42,492 nt of DNA from a virus. The translations under genes were made by a program, and so were the position numbers. The notes under the pieces were generated by a model, which searched no databases, was not told the origin of the DNA, and worked only from the letters and a program-made list of their open reading frames with translations. Of this stretch, positions 22,952 to 29,110 are shown in pieces (within the stretch, counting starts at the first letter, position 1; the number at the start of each line of letters is the position of its first letter). The stretch is taken from positions 1 through 42,492 of IMG/VR virus record IMGVR_UViG_3300009174_000010. One strand, written 5' to 3'.

Positions 22952-23447
22952 GGGTCGTGCCTCGCCCGTTGCTGTCCTCGCGCGAAGCGTCGCACACTTG
23001 AACGTCACGAAAAACGTACGGGCTCGCCTCGCTGTAGACGAGCGGCCCGCCTCGCGAAACGCCGGTGCCCGTGAGAGCTCCGCCGCCCACGGCGAGCGGC
23101 AAGTCGAAGAGCCCCGTCACAGAATCAGCCGCCTCGTGTACCTGCGCCTCTGCCTTGTCGTGACGTTCTTTGATCTCTTGGAACTGAGCGTCGGTAGGCA
23201 GTACGCCGCGCTTGAGCATGGCGCGCAGCGTGACGATGTCACTGAGCCAACCGGTCACCGTCTCGGGATACGGCGCGACGAAGGGCGCGGCGTATCGCTT
23301 ACGCAGCTGCGAATCGATCCAACGCGATCGATTCGTGAGCTGACCGAGCAACCACCCGGGATAGTCCGTCTCCACTTCGTCGACGTGCGTGTCAGGCATA
23401 AAGGTCAAGCCTTTGAAGCCTGCAACGTCGAGATAGGGCGTGGACAT
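22944..23447 (-). CDS. Head completion protein (DUF1320/gp36-like)
   Basis: From ATG 23447 (MSTPYLDVAGFKGLTFMPDT) the product has 167 residues; a TTG at 23462 would add five. It contains EVETDYPGWLLGQLTNRSRWIDSQLRKRYAAPF and VTGWLSDIVTLRAML, matching the DUF1320 pattern of a short N-terminal helix, 'I...L..RY..P', and helix-rich remainder. Mu gp36 and relatives are head-tail joining proteins. The gene comes directly after the capsid gene, with a GNRA-capped hairpin between. Confidence 0.65.
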   Translation of the reverse strand: MSTPYLDVAGFKGLTFMPDTHVDEVETDYPGWLLGQLTNRSRWIDSQLRKRYAAPFVAPYPETVTGWLSDIVTLRAMLKRGVLPTDAQFQEIKERHDKAEAQVHEAADSVTGLFDLPLAVGGGALTGTGVSRGGPLVYSEASPYVFRDVQVCDASREDSNGRGTTRG

Positions 23448-23462
23448 CTTACACGCGCCCAA

Positions 23463-23490
23463 GCCCCCGGGCTCTTGCGAGCGAGGGGGC
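23463..23490 (-). terminator. Stem-loop with GCAA tetraloop downstream of capsid gene
   Basis: On the - strand GCCCCC-UC-GCUC-GCAA-GAGC-CC-GGGGGC forms a 6-bp plus 4-bp stem with a 2x2 internal loop and a GNRA-type GCAA loop. It stands between the capsid stop (23525) and the next start (23447). There is no U-tract after it. It may attenuate transcription or protect the capsid mRNA 3' end so that capsid is made in excess. Confidence 0.5.
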
Positions 23491-23524
23491 CAGGGTGCGC
23501 GAGCCGCGCTGTGTCGCTACTGCT

Positions 23525-24568
23525 TCAGGTCGCCTTGCACTTGAAGAGCAAGAACGGATGCCCGGGCGAGATCGAATTGCGACCGTCGACGTGCCACTCG
23601 AACTCTTTGAGCCGGTTCAACAGCGCATCCACGCCGGTACCGCCGCCGGTGCCCGTGTAGTACTTGATAGAGAACGGCTCTCGCTCCGTGTACACCGCAG
23701 CGCCTAGCTGCGAACCGACGCGCTGCTTCGCGCCGACGAAGTAGCTGGTGTCACTTTCGAAGCCGGCCATCTCATCGACGAGAATCGGAGTCGCGTAGCC
23801 GAGCGCCTTGATGATGGCTTCGACGTCCGCGCCGCCGCCGCCGCTCGACGCTGCTTGCGCCAAGAACTTGGCACTAGTCAGTTGCACGACACGCGGAAAG
23901 AGCTGCGGTCCGCAGTAGATATCCGCCGGCCGGATGCGCCGCGGACTGACGCCGTTTGGCATCTTGATCGACGCCATGCCCGCAAACACCTTGCCGAGAT
24001 TCTGCAAGGCGATATCAGGCGACACGCTGTAATCGATCGGCACCGCACCGGCGCCAGAGCCCGCCGTGTTGATGTTCGAGAAATTACCGAGTGACGTCTT
24101 GTACGGGTTGTACGGATGCGCGTTCGAGAAAAACGGCACGCCGTCGTAGCAGTTGTACTTGGCGGTGTGGCCGTTCAGCAGAAAGTCGGTTGCGAGCTCC
24201 TGCGGCCAATACGCCATATAATCGCCCATGTCTTGCGACCACTGCGCGGCCAAGTCGACGCCATTAGCATCCGTGTCCGTCAACTGGTCGACATGAAGAC
24301 GCAGCGCGGAGCCCGCGTGCGCCGTCGTGATCGTCTGCATCTGCGACACGAGATCTTCGAAGTGCTTGTTGCCGCCGACATCGCCCTCGGCACGAATCCG
24401 CGCGGTCGAAAGCAGCCACGTCAAGACTTCGGTGTGCGTTCCCGTTGTGCGGACCGCGAGCAAACGACGCCACCAAGTGTCGTTGTTCAGGCTCTCGTAA
24501 TTCCTCTGCGTGAGGAACTGCATCCGCGTTTCGAAATCCGCGAACCATACCGGGGTAATTGCGCCCAT
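23525..24568 (-). CDS. Major capsid protein (Mu gpT-like)
   Basis: The 347-residue product begins MGAITPVWFADFETRMQFL. It has a helical arm (NKHFEDLVSQMQTITTAHAG), then YNCYDGVPFFSNAHPYNPYK, where 'G..FF...HP' is the signature of Mu-type major head subunits. The core includes NLGKVFAGMASIKMPNGVSPRRIRPADIYCGPQLFP and ends GHPFLLFKCKAT. Length is close to Mu gpT (about 305) and to other gpT-like capsids. AGGA lies about 9 bases upstream. Decoration and protease/scaffold genes precede it in the standard order. Confidence 0.85.
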   Translation of the reverse strand: MGAITPVWFADFETRMQFLTQRNYESLNNDTWWRRLLAVRTTGTHTEVLTWLLSTARIRAEGDVGGNKHFEDLVSQMQTITTAHAGSALRLHVDQLTDTDANGVDLAAQWSQDMGDYMAYWPQELATDFLLNGHTAKYNCYDGVPFFSNAHPYNPYKTSLGNFSNINTAGSGAGAVPIDYSVSPDIALQNLGKVFAGMASIKMPNGVSPRRIRPADIYCGPQLFPRVVQLTSAKFLAQAASSGGGGADVEAIIKALGYATPILVDEMAGFESDTSYFVGAKQRVGSQLGAAVYTEREPFSIKYYTGTGGGTGVDALLNRLKEFEWHVDGRNSISPGHPFLLFKCKAT

Positions 24569-24602
24569 GTTCTTTTCCTATTGGCTTTCTTGGCTCAAGC
24601 GC

Positions 24603-25340
24603 TCAGGGCGCAGCAGCCCCGACCGCGGACCATTTGCCGTTGAGGCTCGTGATTTTGATGTTGAGACGCTTCGACGCAGTGAAAGCTGCGGTCAGATTCG
24701 TCGGACCCGTCGCGTCACGCACTTGCAGCGTGAAGCCATTCTTCGTGCCGTCCGCGACGATGGTTGCCTCGATGCCGTCGGGCGGCGACGCGGGCAGCGT
24801 CAACGTGCTGTTCGCCGCAAGCATCGGCACGTCGTAGATCGCGTCATTCGCAATCGAAGTCGGGATGATGTCGCCAGCGACGGGCGCAGGCAGAACGCCG
24901 GTCGGGTGCGTGCCCTGCGGATTGGACCGCAAAGTCTGCACTGCGACGCCGAGCGTTGAGTCGATAGCCCAGATGCGACCGGCAATCGAAGAGCCCGTCG
25001 CGTTCAAAGTTACCGTCTGGTCGTCGACGAAGTAGCAAACGCCGAAGACGTTGGCCGCCAGAATGCTGCCATCGTTGGCGAGCCATTCGACCTGGATTTC
25101 GGTATCCAGACGAACCGTGCACGTGACATCGCCAGACGTCGCGTCGTAATCCTTCGCGAACGTGCCGATCGCCATCAGGCTTGCCAGCGCGGAAGCCTTC
25201 ACGACCTTGCCGGCGGAAGCGCCGGCGAGCGAAGCGCAAGCTTGCCCGCCCTTCCACACCTTCGCGCTGCCCGTGAGCGTGAATTCGTGATAGCCCCAAG
25301 TCTCGTAGTCCCGAGACTTTTCTTTGGTCAGTGCGGTCAT
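24603..25340 (-). CDS. Head decoration protein
   Basis: The 245-residue product has SRDYETWGYHEFTLTGSAKVWKGGQA, a beta domain with SGDVTCTVRLDTEIQVEWLAND and VCYFVDDQTVTLNATGSSIAGRIWAID, then a second domain (YDVPMLAANSTLTLPASPPDGIEATIVADG). 'KVWKGG.......A.G...AS.....GTFAKDYDAT..D..V.V.L' is the pattern of capsid cement proteins of phages with Mu-like heads. The extra C-terminal domain resembles surface-exposed beta modules. ATG overlaps the protease/scaffold stop by four bases. Confidence 0.7.
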   Translation of the reverse strand: MTALTKEKSRDYETWGYHEFTLTGSAKVWKGGQACASLAGASAGKVVKASALASLMAIGTFAKDYDATSGDVTCTVRLDTEIQVEWLANDGSILAANVFGVCYFVDDQTVTLNATGSSIAGRIWAIDSTLGVAVQTLRSNPQGTHPTGVLPAPVAGDIIPTSIANDAIYDVPMLAANSTLTLPASPPDGIEATIVADGTKNGFTLQVRDATGPTNLTAAFTASKRLNIKITSLNGKWSAVGAAAP

Positions 25341-26044
25341 TTCGTCACCTGAACTTCAGCCGCAGGGCTGGCGTAGTTGGCCAACTTGAAAGTCAGCGTG
25401 CCGTTTTCTTTGATGATCTTGGTTTGCGTCGAAACAGCCTGAAGGCCCATTCGACGATCGAGCTCTGCCGACTCGTCAGTCGTCGTCACGCCGCCTTGGA
25501 GGTTGCCGCCAACCGTCGGCGCTGCGGCGCTAGTCGCGGCGGCGAGCGCTTGCTCTACCGGCGTCTTCTGCGCCGGCCCCTTGGGCAGCGTTTCGACCAT
25601 GTGCCGCACCGTCGCGAGCGGGGTGCGTTTCGGGTCGCGCAACACGGCGACGAGCTCTGCGGAGAAGTCAGGCCGCGAAGCAATCAGCTTGCGCCGTTCC
25701 TCCGCGCGTTCTTTCTTCGCCATGTCCGAGCGCAACGTGTGCACTTCGGCCAAGGCTTGCACCGCAGGATCGATGACGGCGGCAGGCGCTTGCGCGGCCG
25801 GCGCGGTTACTGCTGCGGCGGCGGCAGGCGCGTCGTCCTTCTTCTTCGGCGGCGCGTCGTCGTCTTCCTCTTCGGAATCTGACGAGGCCTCTTCGCCGTC
25901 CTTGTCCTTCGGCTTGTCGTCGTCTTCGGCAGTTGCCCAAGCCGCGATCATGCGCTTGGCGCGCGCAGCCTTTTTCGGATCGTCGCCGTTCGCATCGGCG
26001 AGCAGCGCAATCATCGTCGGATCGTCGTCTTTCTTATCAGCCAT
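25337..26044 (-). CDS. Capsid scaffold, nested in-frame start inside the protease gene
   Basis: An internal in-frame ATG at 26044, residue 254 of the protease, is preceded by AAGGA with 9 bases spacing. Translation from it gives 235 residues: MADKKDDDPTMIALLADANG, an acidic Asp/Glu/Lys-rich stretch, an Ala/Pro linker, a helix (VQALAEVHTLRSDMAKKERAEERRK) and a C-terminal ELDRRMGLQAVSTQTKIIKE. This is the arrangement of lambda C/Nu3, where the scaffold is made from the 3' part of the protease gene. Confidence 0.65.
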   Translation of the reverse strand: MADKKDDDPTMIALLADANGDDPKKAARAKRMIAAWATAEDDDKPKDKDGEEASSDSEEEDDDAPPKKKDDAPAAAAAVTAPAAQAPAAVIDPAVQALAEVHTLRSDMAKKERAEERRKLIASRPDFSAELVAVLRDPKRTPLATVRHMVETLPKGPAQKTPVEQALAAATSAAAPTVGGNLQGGVTTTDESAELDRRMGLQAVSTQTKIIKENGTLTFKLANYASPAAEVQVTK

Positions 26045-26803
26045 GGCTTGGAGTCCTTGTGGGTTGATCGTCAATGACGACACCAGCGCATCCAATGTCA
26101 TCACACCGTCAACAAGTTGTAAAGCTTGTGCGCGCGCACCGGTAAACGTATCGGCGTTCAGTTGACGAACAGCATCAACACTCAGAGCACGGCTCTCGCC
26201 AACGAAAGCAAAGAAGACGGCGGCCAGATCGTCGACGCGCGCCTGCGCTGCCGCGATGGTTTCATCCGTCAACGCGTTGTGCGGGTTGCCGTCCGTCTTG
26301 CGTGCGCCGCTCGCAATTAAGGCGAATTTGAGGCCATTCGACCTATCCGCAGCTGTCGCGTCGAGCACGCAATCAATGACGCCAATCGATCCGACGATAG
26401 CAGTTGCAGGGGCATGAATCGTCGAGCACGCGCACGCAAACGCGTACGCTGCGGAGCAACACTGGCCCTGCACGTATGCATGCAAAGTCTTGCCCGCAGC
26501 GCGCGCCATCTCTCGGATCTCCGCCGCCGTTTCGAAGCAGCCGGCGACAAGACCGCCCGGCGAATCGATAGCGAGCACGATTGCTCGAGCAGAAGAAGCA
26601 AGCGCAAAAGCAACTCGCATCTTGATTGCTTCGTAGCTGTCTCCCTCCCACGTCCGATGCTGCATCAACGGGCCGCGGATGGTGAGCACCGCGACAGTCG
26701 CTTCAGCTACCTGGCAAGCCTCAGGTGCGCAGATGTCGAACAGCTGACCAAAAGCCTGCGGCGCGAGCGCGAGCAAACCATGCGGTGCAAACGTCTGCTT
26801 CAC
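25337..26803 (-). CDS. S49 capsid maturation protease with C-terminal scaffold
   Basis: The 488-residue product has an S49 (SppA/lambda gpC) protease domain in residues 1-230. It shows VAVLTIRGPLM, IVLAIDSPGGLV (79-86), YVQGQCCSAAYAFACA with nucleophile S117, GSIGVIDCV, and SGARKTDGNPHNALTDE with catalytic K169. The Ser-Lys dyad is complete. The remainder, from MADKKDDD, is a scaffold region with its own start. These proteases cleave scaffold and capsid subunits inside the prohead. ATG overlaps the portal stop by four bases. Confidence 0.87.
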   Translation of the reverse strand: MKQTFAPHGLLALAPQAFGQLFDICAPEACQVAEATVAVLTIRGPLMQHRTWEGDSYEAIKMRVAFALASSARAIVLAIDSPGGLVAGCFETAAEIREMARAAGKTLHAYVQGQCCSAAYAFACACSTIHAPATAIVGSIGVIDCVLDATAADRSNGLKFALIASGARKTDGNPHNALTDETIAAAQARVDDLAAVFFAFVGESRALSVDAVRQLNADTFTGARAQALQLVDGVMTLDALVSSLTINPQGLQAMADKKDDDPTMIALLADANGDDPKKAARAKRMIAAWATAEDDDKPKDKDGEEASSDSEEEDDDAPPKKKDDAPAAAAAVTAPAAQAPAAVIDPAVQALAEVHTLRSDMAKKERAEERRKLIASRPDFSAELVAVLRDPKRTPLATVRHMVETLPKGPAQKTPVEQALAAATSAAAPTVGGNLQGGVTTTDESAELDRRMGLQAVSTQTKIIKENGTLTFKLANYASPAAEVQVTK

Positions 26804-28191
26804 GCTGCCTCTTCTTCGAAGTCGACATCTTCATCGAGCGACTCGTCGTTATCGTTCGCCGCTTCCGTATCGTCCGCGCCTTCGTCGATGAGCTCGTCCG
26901 GGATGCCGTCGCCGTCTTCATCGCCCTCGAGCGTGACATCGAACTCGAGGCAGTACGCCGCAACGTCGACCTTCTTACCGTAGGGTTTGAGCGCTTCCGT
27001 CCAAGCCGCGAGACCCTGCGCCGCAGAGAGCTTGGCATCCGCCGTCGCTTTGAGTTCCTTCGGCGGCTTGGTCGACCAAGACACGATCGCGCTATCGTCG
27101 AGCGCCTCGATACCAAAACGACGCACGACCCATTGCGGAAGGATCTGCGTGTTGACCGTATAGGCCAGAGCATCGGCGGTCTCTTTGATGATGTCGGCGC
27201 GGATGCTCTTGTGGATGTCAGCGTTGGCGAAGCCCGTGCCGCCGTCAGTCGTCACGGTTTGGCCCGCCGTCGCGACAATCATCTCGCGGTCACAGCGCAC
27301 GATGTTGGCTTCGAAAGATTCGTAGCCGACGCCGTTCGACTCGATGAGCTTCACGTCATAGCCCGGCTTCATGCCAAAGACCGTGTTGACGCCCCATGCG
27401 AGCACCGCGCGGAACCACGAAGCGCTTTGCTCTTCGGTAGAGCCCTGCGGCGACACCGCGACACGCGCGGGATTGGCGAGCTTCGACTGCCAATTGATAT
27501 CGTACATCATCGAATGCTCTTTCGAGATGTACGCGCGAGCGATGGCTTGCCAGATCCCGTCCTTCCACGGTGCGAGGCGTCCGCCCGGCACGTGCAGCAC
27601 CCAACGCCCGTCACCCGGCGTGATGGGAATCAGACCAACGATGCTTTGGTAGTACCATCGGTCTTCGGTCCAACGGTACACGAGCCACTGCGGGTCGAGA
27701 CGACACAGCACCGGATAGTCACGACCCGGCACGTGCAAAAGCTCACCCACGGACACGCCGAGTCCGCGACCGTCTGCGGCCATCTTCGCGAGCTCCGCAC
27801 TCGGGCACATTTCGTCGAAGACACTGCGTACGCTTTTGCTCGTCGTCTTCAGCGCGCGAACGATGTCCGCGCGGCCCTGGAACTTCTTCGGCAACGCGAC
27901 GAGACCGCCGGTGCTCGTACTCAGCACGCCGCGGAAAGTGCCGTCGCGTTTACAAGCATCCCAAAGGATTGCCGCGCGTTGTAGAAAACCGTTCTCGGCT
28001 TCGATGATCGCGCGCTCGAGGTCTGCTTGATACCAACGCGTCTTGGTCTGCGGCAACGGCGAGAGCTGACCGCCTTGGGCCTTGCGCCGCTTCTTGACCG
28101 CAGGCGTGTCGAGCGTCGGCGCGTTCACGTCCAGCGGCTTTTGGTAAGCCGAGACGCCGAGCAATCTCGCCGCAAACGTTCGCAGATTCAC
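26800..28191 (-). CDS. Phage portal protein, DUF935 (Mu gp29-like)
   Basis: The 463-residue product matches the Mu-type portal: YQADLERAIIEAENGFLQRAAILWDACKRDGTFRGVLSTST, MAADGRGLGVSVGELL, LDPQWLVYRW, WVLHVPGGRLAPWKDGIWQAIARAYI, YDVKLIESNGVGYESF, EMIVATAGQTVTTDGGTGFANADIHKSIRADIIKETADALAYTV. The GQT.T...G..A.A.vH..vr.di...da phrase is characteristic. The C terminus is very acidic. It forms the dodecameric DNA gate of the head. The start is GTG 28191 with a hairpin at its first base and no clear Shine-Dalgarno. Confidence 0.85.
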   Translation of the reverse strand: MNLRTFAARLLGVSAYQKPLDVNAPTLDTPAVKKRRKAQGGQLSPLPQTKTRWYQADLERAIIEAENGFLQRAAILWDACKRDGTFRGVLSTSTGGLVALPKKFQGRADIVRALKTTSKSVRSVFDEMCPSAELAKMAADGRGLGVSVGELLHVPGRDYPVLCRLDPQWLVYRWTEDRWYYQSIVGLIPITPGDGRWVLHVPGGRLAPWKDGIWQAIARAYISKEHSMMYDINWQSKLANPARVAVSPQGSTEEQSASWFRAVLAWGVNTVFGMKPGYDVKLIESNGVGYESFEANIVRCDREMIVATAGQTVTTDGGTGFANADIHKSIRADIIKETADALAYTVNTQILPQWVVRRFGIEALDDSAIVSWSTKPPKELKATADAKLSAAQGLAAWTEALKPYGKKVDVAAYCLEFDVTLEGDEDGDGIPDELIDEGADDTEAANDNDESLDEDVDFEEEAA

Positions 28192-28206
28192 GCCACGAGT
28201 GTGGCG
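28191..28206 (-). promoter_or_regulatory. Stem-loop abutting the portal start codon
   Basis: CGCCAC-ACTC-GTGGCG on the - strand forms a perfect 6-bp stem with a 4-base loop. Its last base is the G of the portal GTG. No usual ribosome binding site is visible there, so the hairpin could modulate portal translation. This is a sequence observation only. Confidence 0.4.
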
Positions 28207-28266
28207 GAACGCCCCGAGAGTGTCAAACCGCAGGTCAACCGCGGCGTATTTACGCTAACCGGCGCG

Positions 28267-28590
28267 CTAGAGGGTCTCGAATCGCGCGGCCTCGAGCACG
28301 TTGCGGATCGCACCGCCGAGGGTCTCTTGTGTCACGCTCGAGAAGATGAAACCACCGGCGACGAGTTCGATCTCGTAGTGGTCTTTGACCTTTGCCATGC
28401 GCCGCACGCTTCGCGACGTGCCCGGCGCGCGCAACCAAACGTCGAGCAGCTCGAGCGCCACTTCGTCGCCGGCGGCAACGGTCTCGCGCACCGCAATCTG
28501 CATCGCGGGCTCTGCGTGCGCTGCGGCACGAATGCCGCGCAAGTCGGTCAACACTTCAGCAAGTCGGCTTAGCGTTTGCGTTTGATACAT
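28267..28590 (-). CDS. Hypothetical protein between terminase and portal, 107 aa
   Basis: I choose ATG 28590 (MYQTQTLSRLAEVLTDLRGI), because the 17-base dyad motif lies just upstream. An open frame continues to a TTG at 28641 and would add 17 residues. The protein has a helical N-terminal half (AAAHAEPAMQIAVRETVAAGDEVALELLDVWLRAPG) and a strand-rich second half (VKDHYEIELVAGGFIFSSV). Its strand matches the late genes, but it has its own putative promoter region shared with a divergent regulator. Function unknown; a small head or packaging accessory is possible. Confidence 0.55.
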   Translation of the reverse strand: MYQTQTLSRLAEVLTDLRGIRAAAHAEPAMQIAVRETVAAGDEVALELLDVWLRAPGTSRSVRRMAKVKDHYEIELVAGGFIFSSVTQETLGGAIRNVLEAARFETL

Positions 28591-28609
28591 GCGGTCAACA
28601 TGCCACGCC

Positions 28610-28626
28610 TTGCGGATGTCTGCAAA
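28610..28626 (-). promoter_or_regulatory. Dyad motif TTTGCAGACATCCGCAA (- strand copy)
   Basis: On the - strand this copy of TTTGCAGACATCYGC ends 19 bases upstream of ATG 28590. The oppositely oriented copy at 28669-28685 serves the divergent gene at 28733, so the pair forms a symmetrical control region about 75 bases wide. Three other related sites are listed separately. Confidence 0.45.
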
Positions 28627-28668
28627 CTCCTTTGTTTTCAAAGGAATAGTTCGGCGGTTTCCGACGTA

Positions 28669-28706
28669 TTTACAGACATCCGCTAATCTGGTAGACCTGG
28701 ACTACC
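28669..28706 (+). promoter_or_regulatory. Control region of RHH gene: dyad motif plus TGGTAG-N7-CTACCA
   Basis: TTTACAGACATCCGCTA (28669-28685) is followed by an inverted repeat TGGTAG-ACCTGGA-CTACCA (28689-28707). A palindrome with 6-base arms close to a ribbon-helix-helix gene fits an autoregulatory operator. A further inverted repeat, CCTTTG-TTTT-CAAAGG, lies at 28629-28644. These are visual findings without experimental support. Confidence 0.45.
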
Positions 28707-28732
28707 AAACTGCAACAAACGAAAGGCCCGAT

Positions 28733-29110
28733 ATGGCGACCCGCCGCACTGCAAAGAAACGCTCCGCCGCTGCCGATGAGTTCAAATACATCACGATGGG
28801 CTTTCGCTGTTACCGCAAGCACGCGGACCTCATCGAGCGAGCTGCGGCGTTGGTTCCCGTGAGCAACTCGAACTACATGCGGCGCATCGTCATCAACCAA
28901 GCAGCGGCGGATCTCGACGAAACGCCTCCCGACTTCTCAGAGCTTGGAGGTAGCGCGAGCCTCATCTCTGACGCAGCGAAAAAACGCGGTCTGACTGTCG
29001 CCGAATTCACCAAGCAGGCCGCGCGCGCTGCCGCAGCCGCCGAGCTCTCGACGCCTCCCGACCCGCCGCCATGGCCAGCAGGCAGACTCCCGCCACGCGG
29101 CGGACGCTAG
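28733..29110 (+). CDS. Ribbon-helix-helix-like DNA-binding protein
   Basis: The ATG at 28733 has AAGG about 8 bases upstream; an in-frame ATG at 28589 would run through the promoter region and is less likely. The 125-residue product has a basic N terminus (MATRRTAKKRSAAADEF), then YITMGFRCYRKHADLIERAA (beta strand plus helix A) and SNSNYMRRIVINQAAADL (helix B), the order of Arc/MetJ or DUF1778 folds. The C terminus is Ala/Pro-rich. It is the only + strand gene inside the late block. Its stop interleaves with the terminase stop at CTAG. A regulator of late or lysogenic genes is likely. Confidence 0.65.
   Translation: MATRRTAKKRSAAADEFKYITMGFRCYRKHADLIERAAALVPVSNSNYMRRIVINQAAADLDETPPDFSELGGSASLISDAAKKRGLTVAEFTKQAARAAAAAELSTPPDPPPWPAGRLPPRGGR

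Noticed and set aside
22107-23660. 517-codon + strand frame across the head completion genes
   Set aside because: It covers several well-supported - strand genes with short overlaps and has Arg/Cys-rich shadow composition.
26725-27984. 419-codon + strand frame opposite the portal gene
   Set aside because: Antisense of a recognised DUF935 portal; composition is dominated by Arg, Val, Asp and His as expected of a shadow.
28589-28732. Longer start (ATG 28589) for the RHH gene
   Set aside because: It would translate the dyads and palindrome between divergent genes. ATG 28733 has a ribosome site and begins the basic head typical of such proteins.
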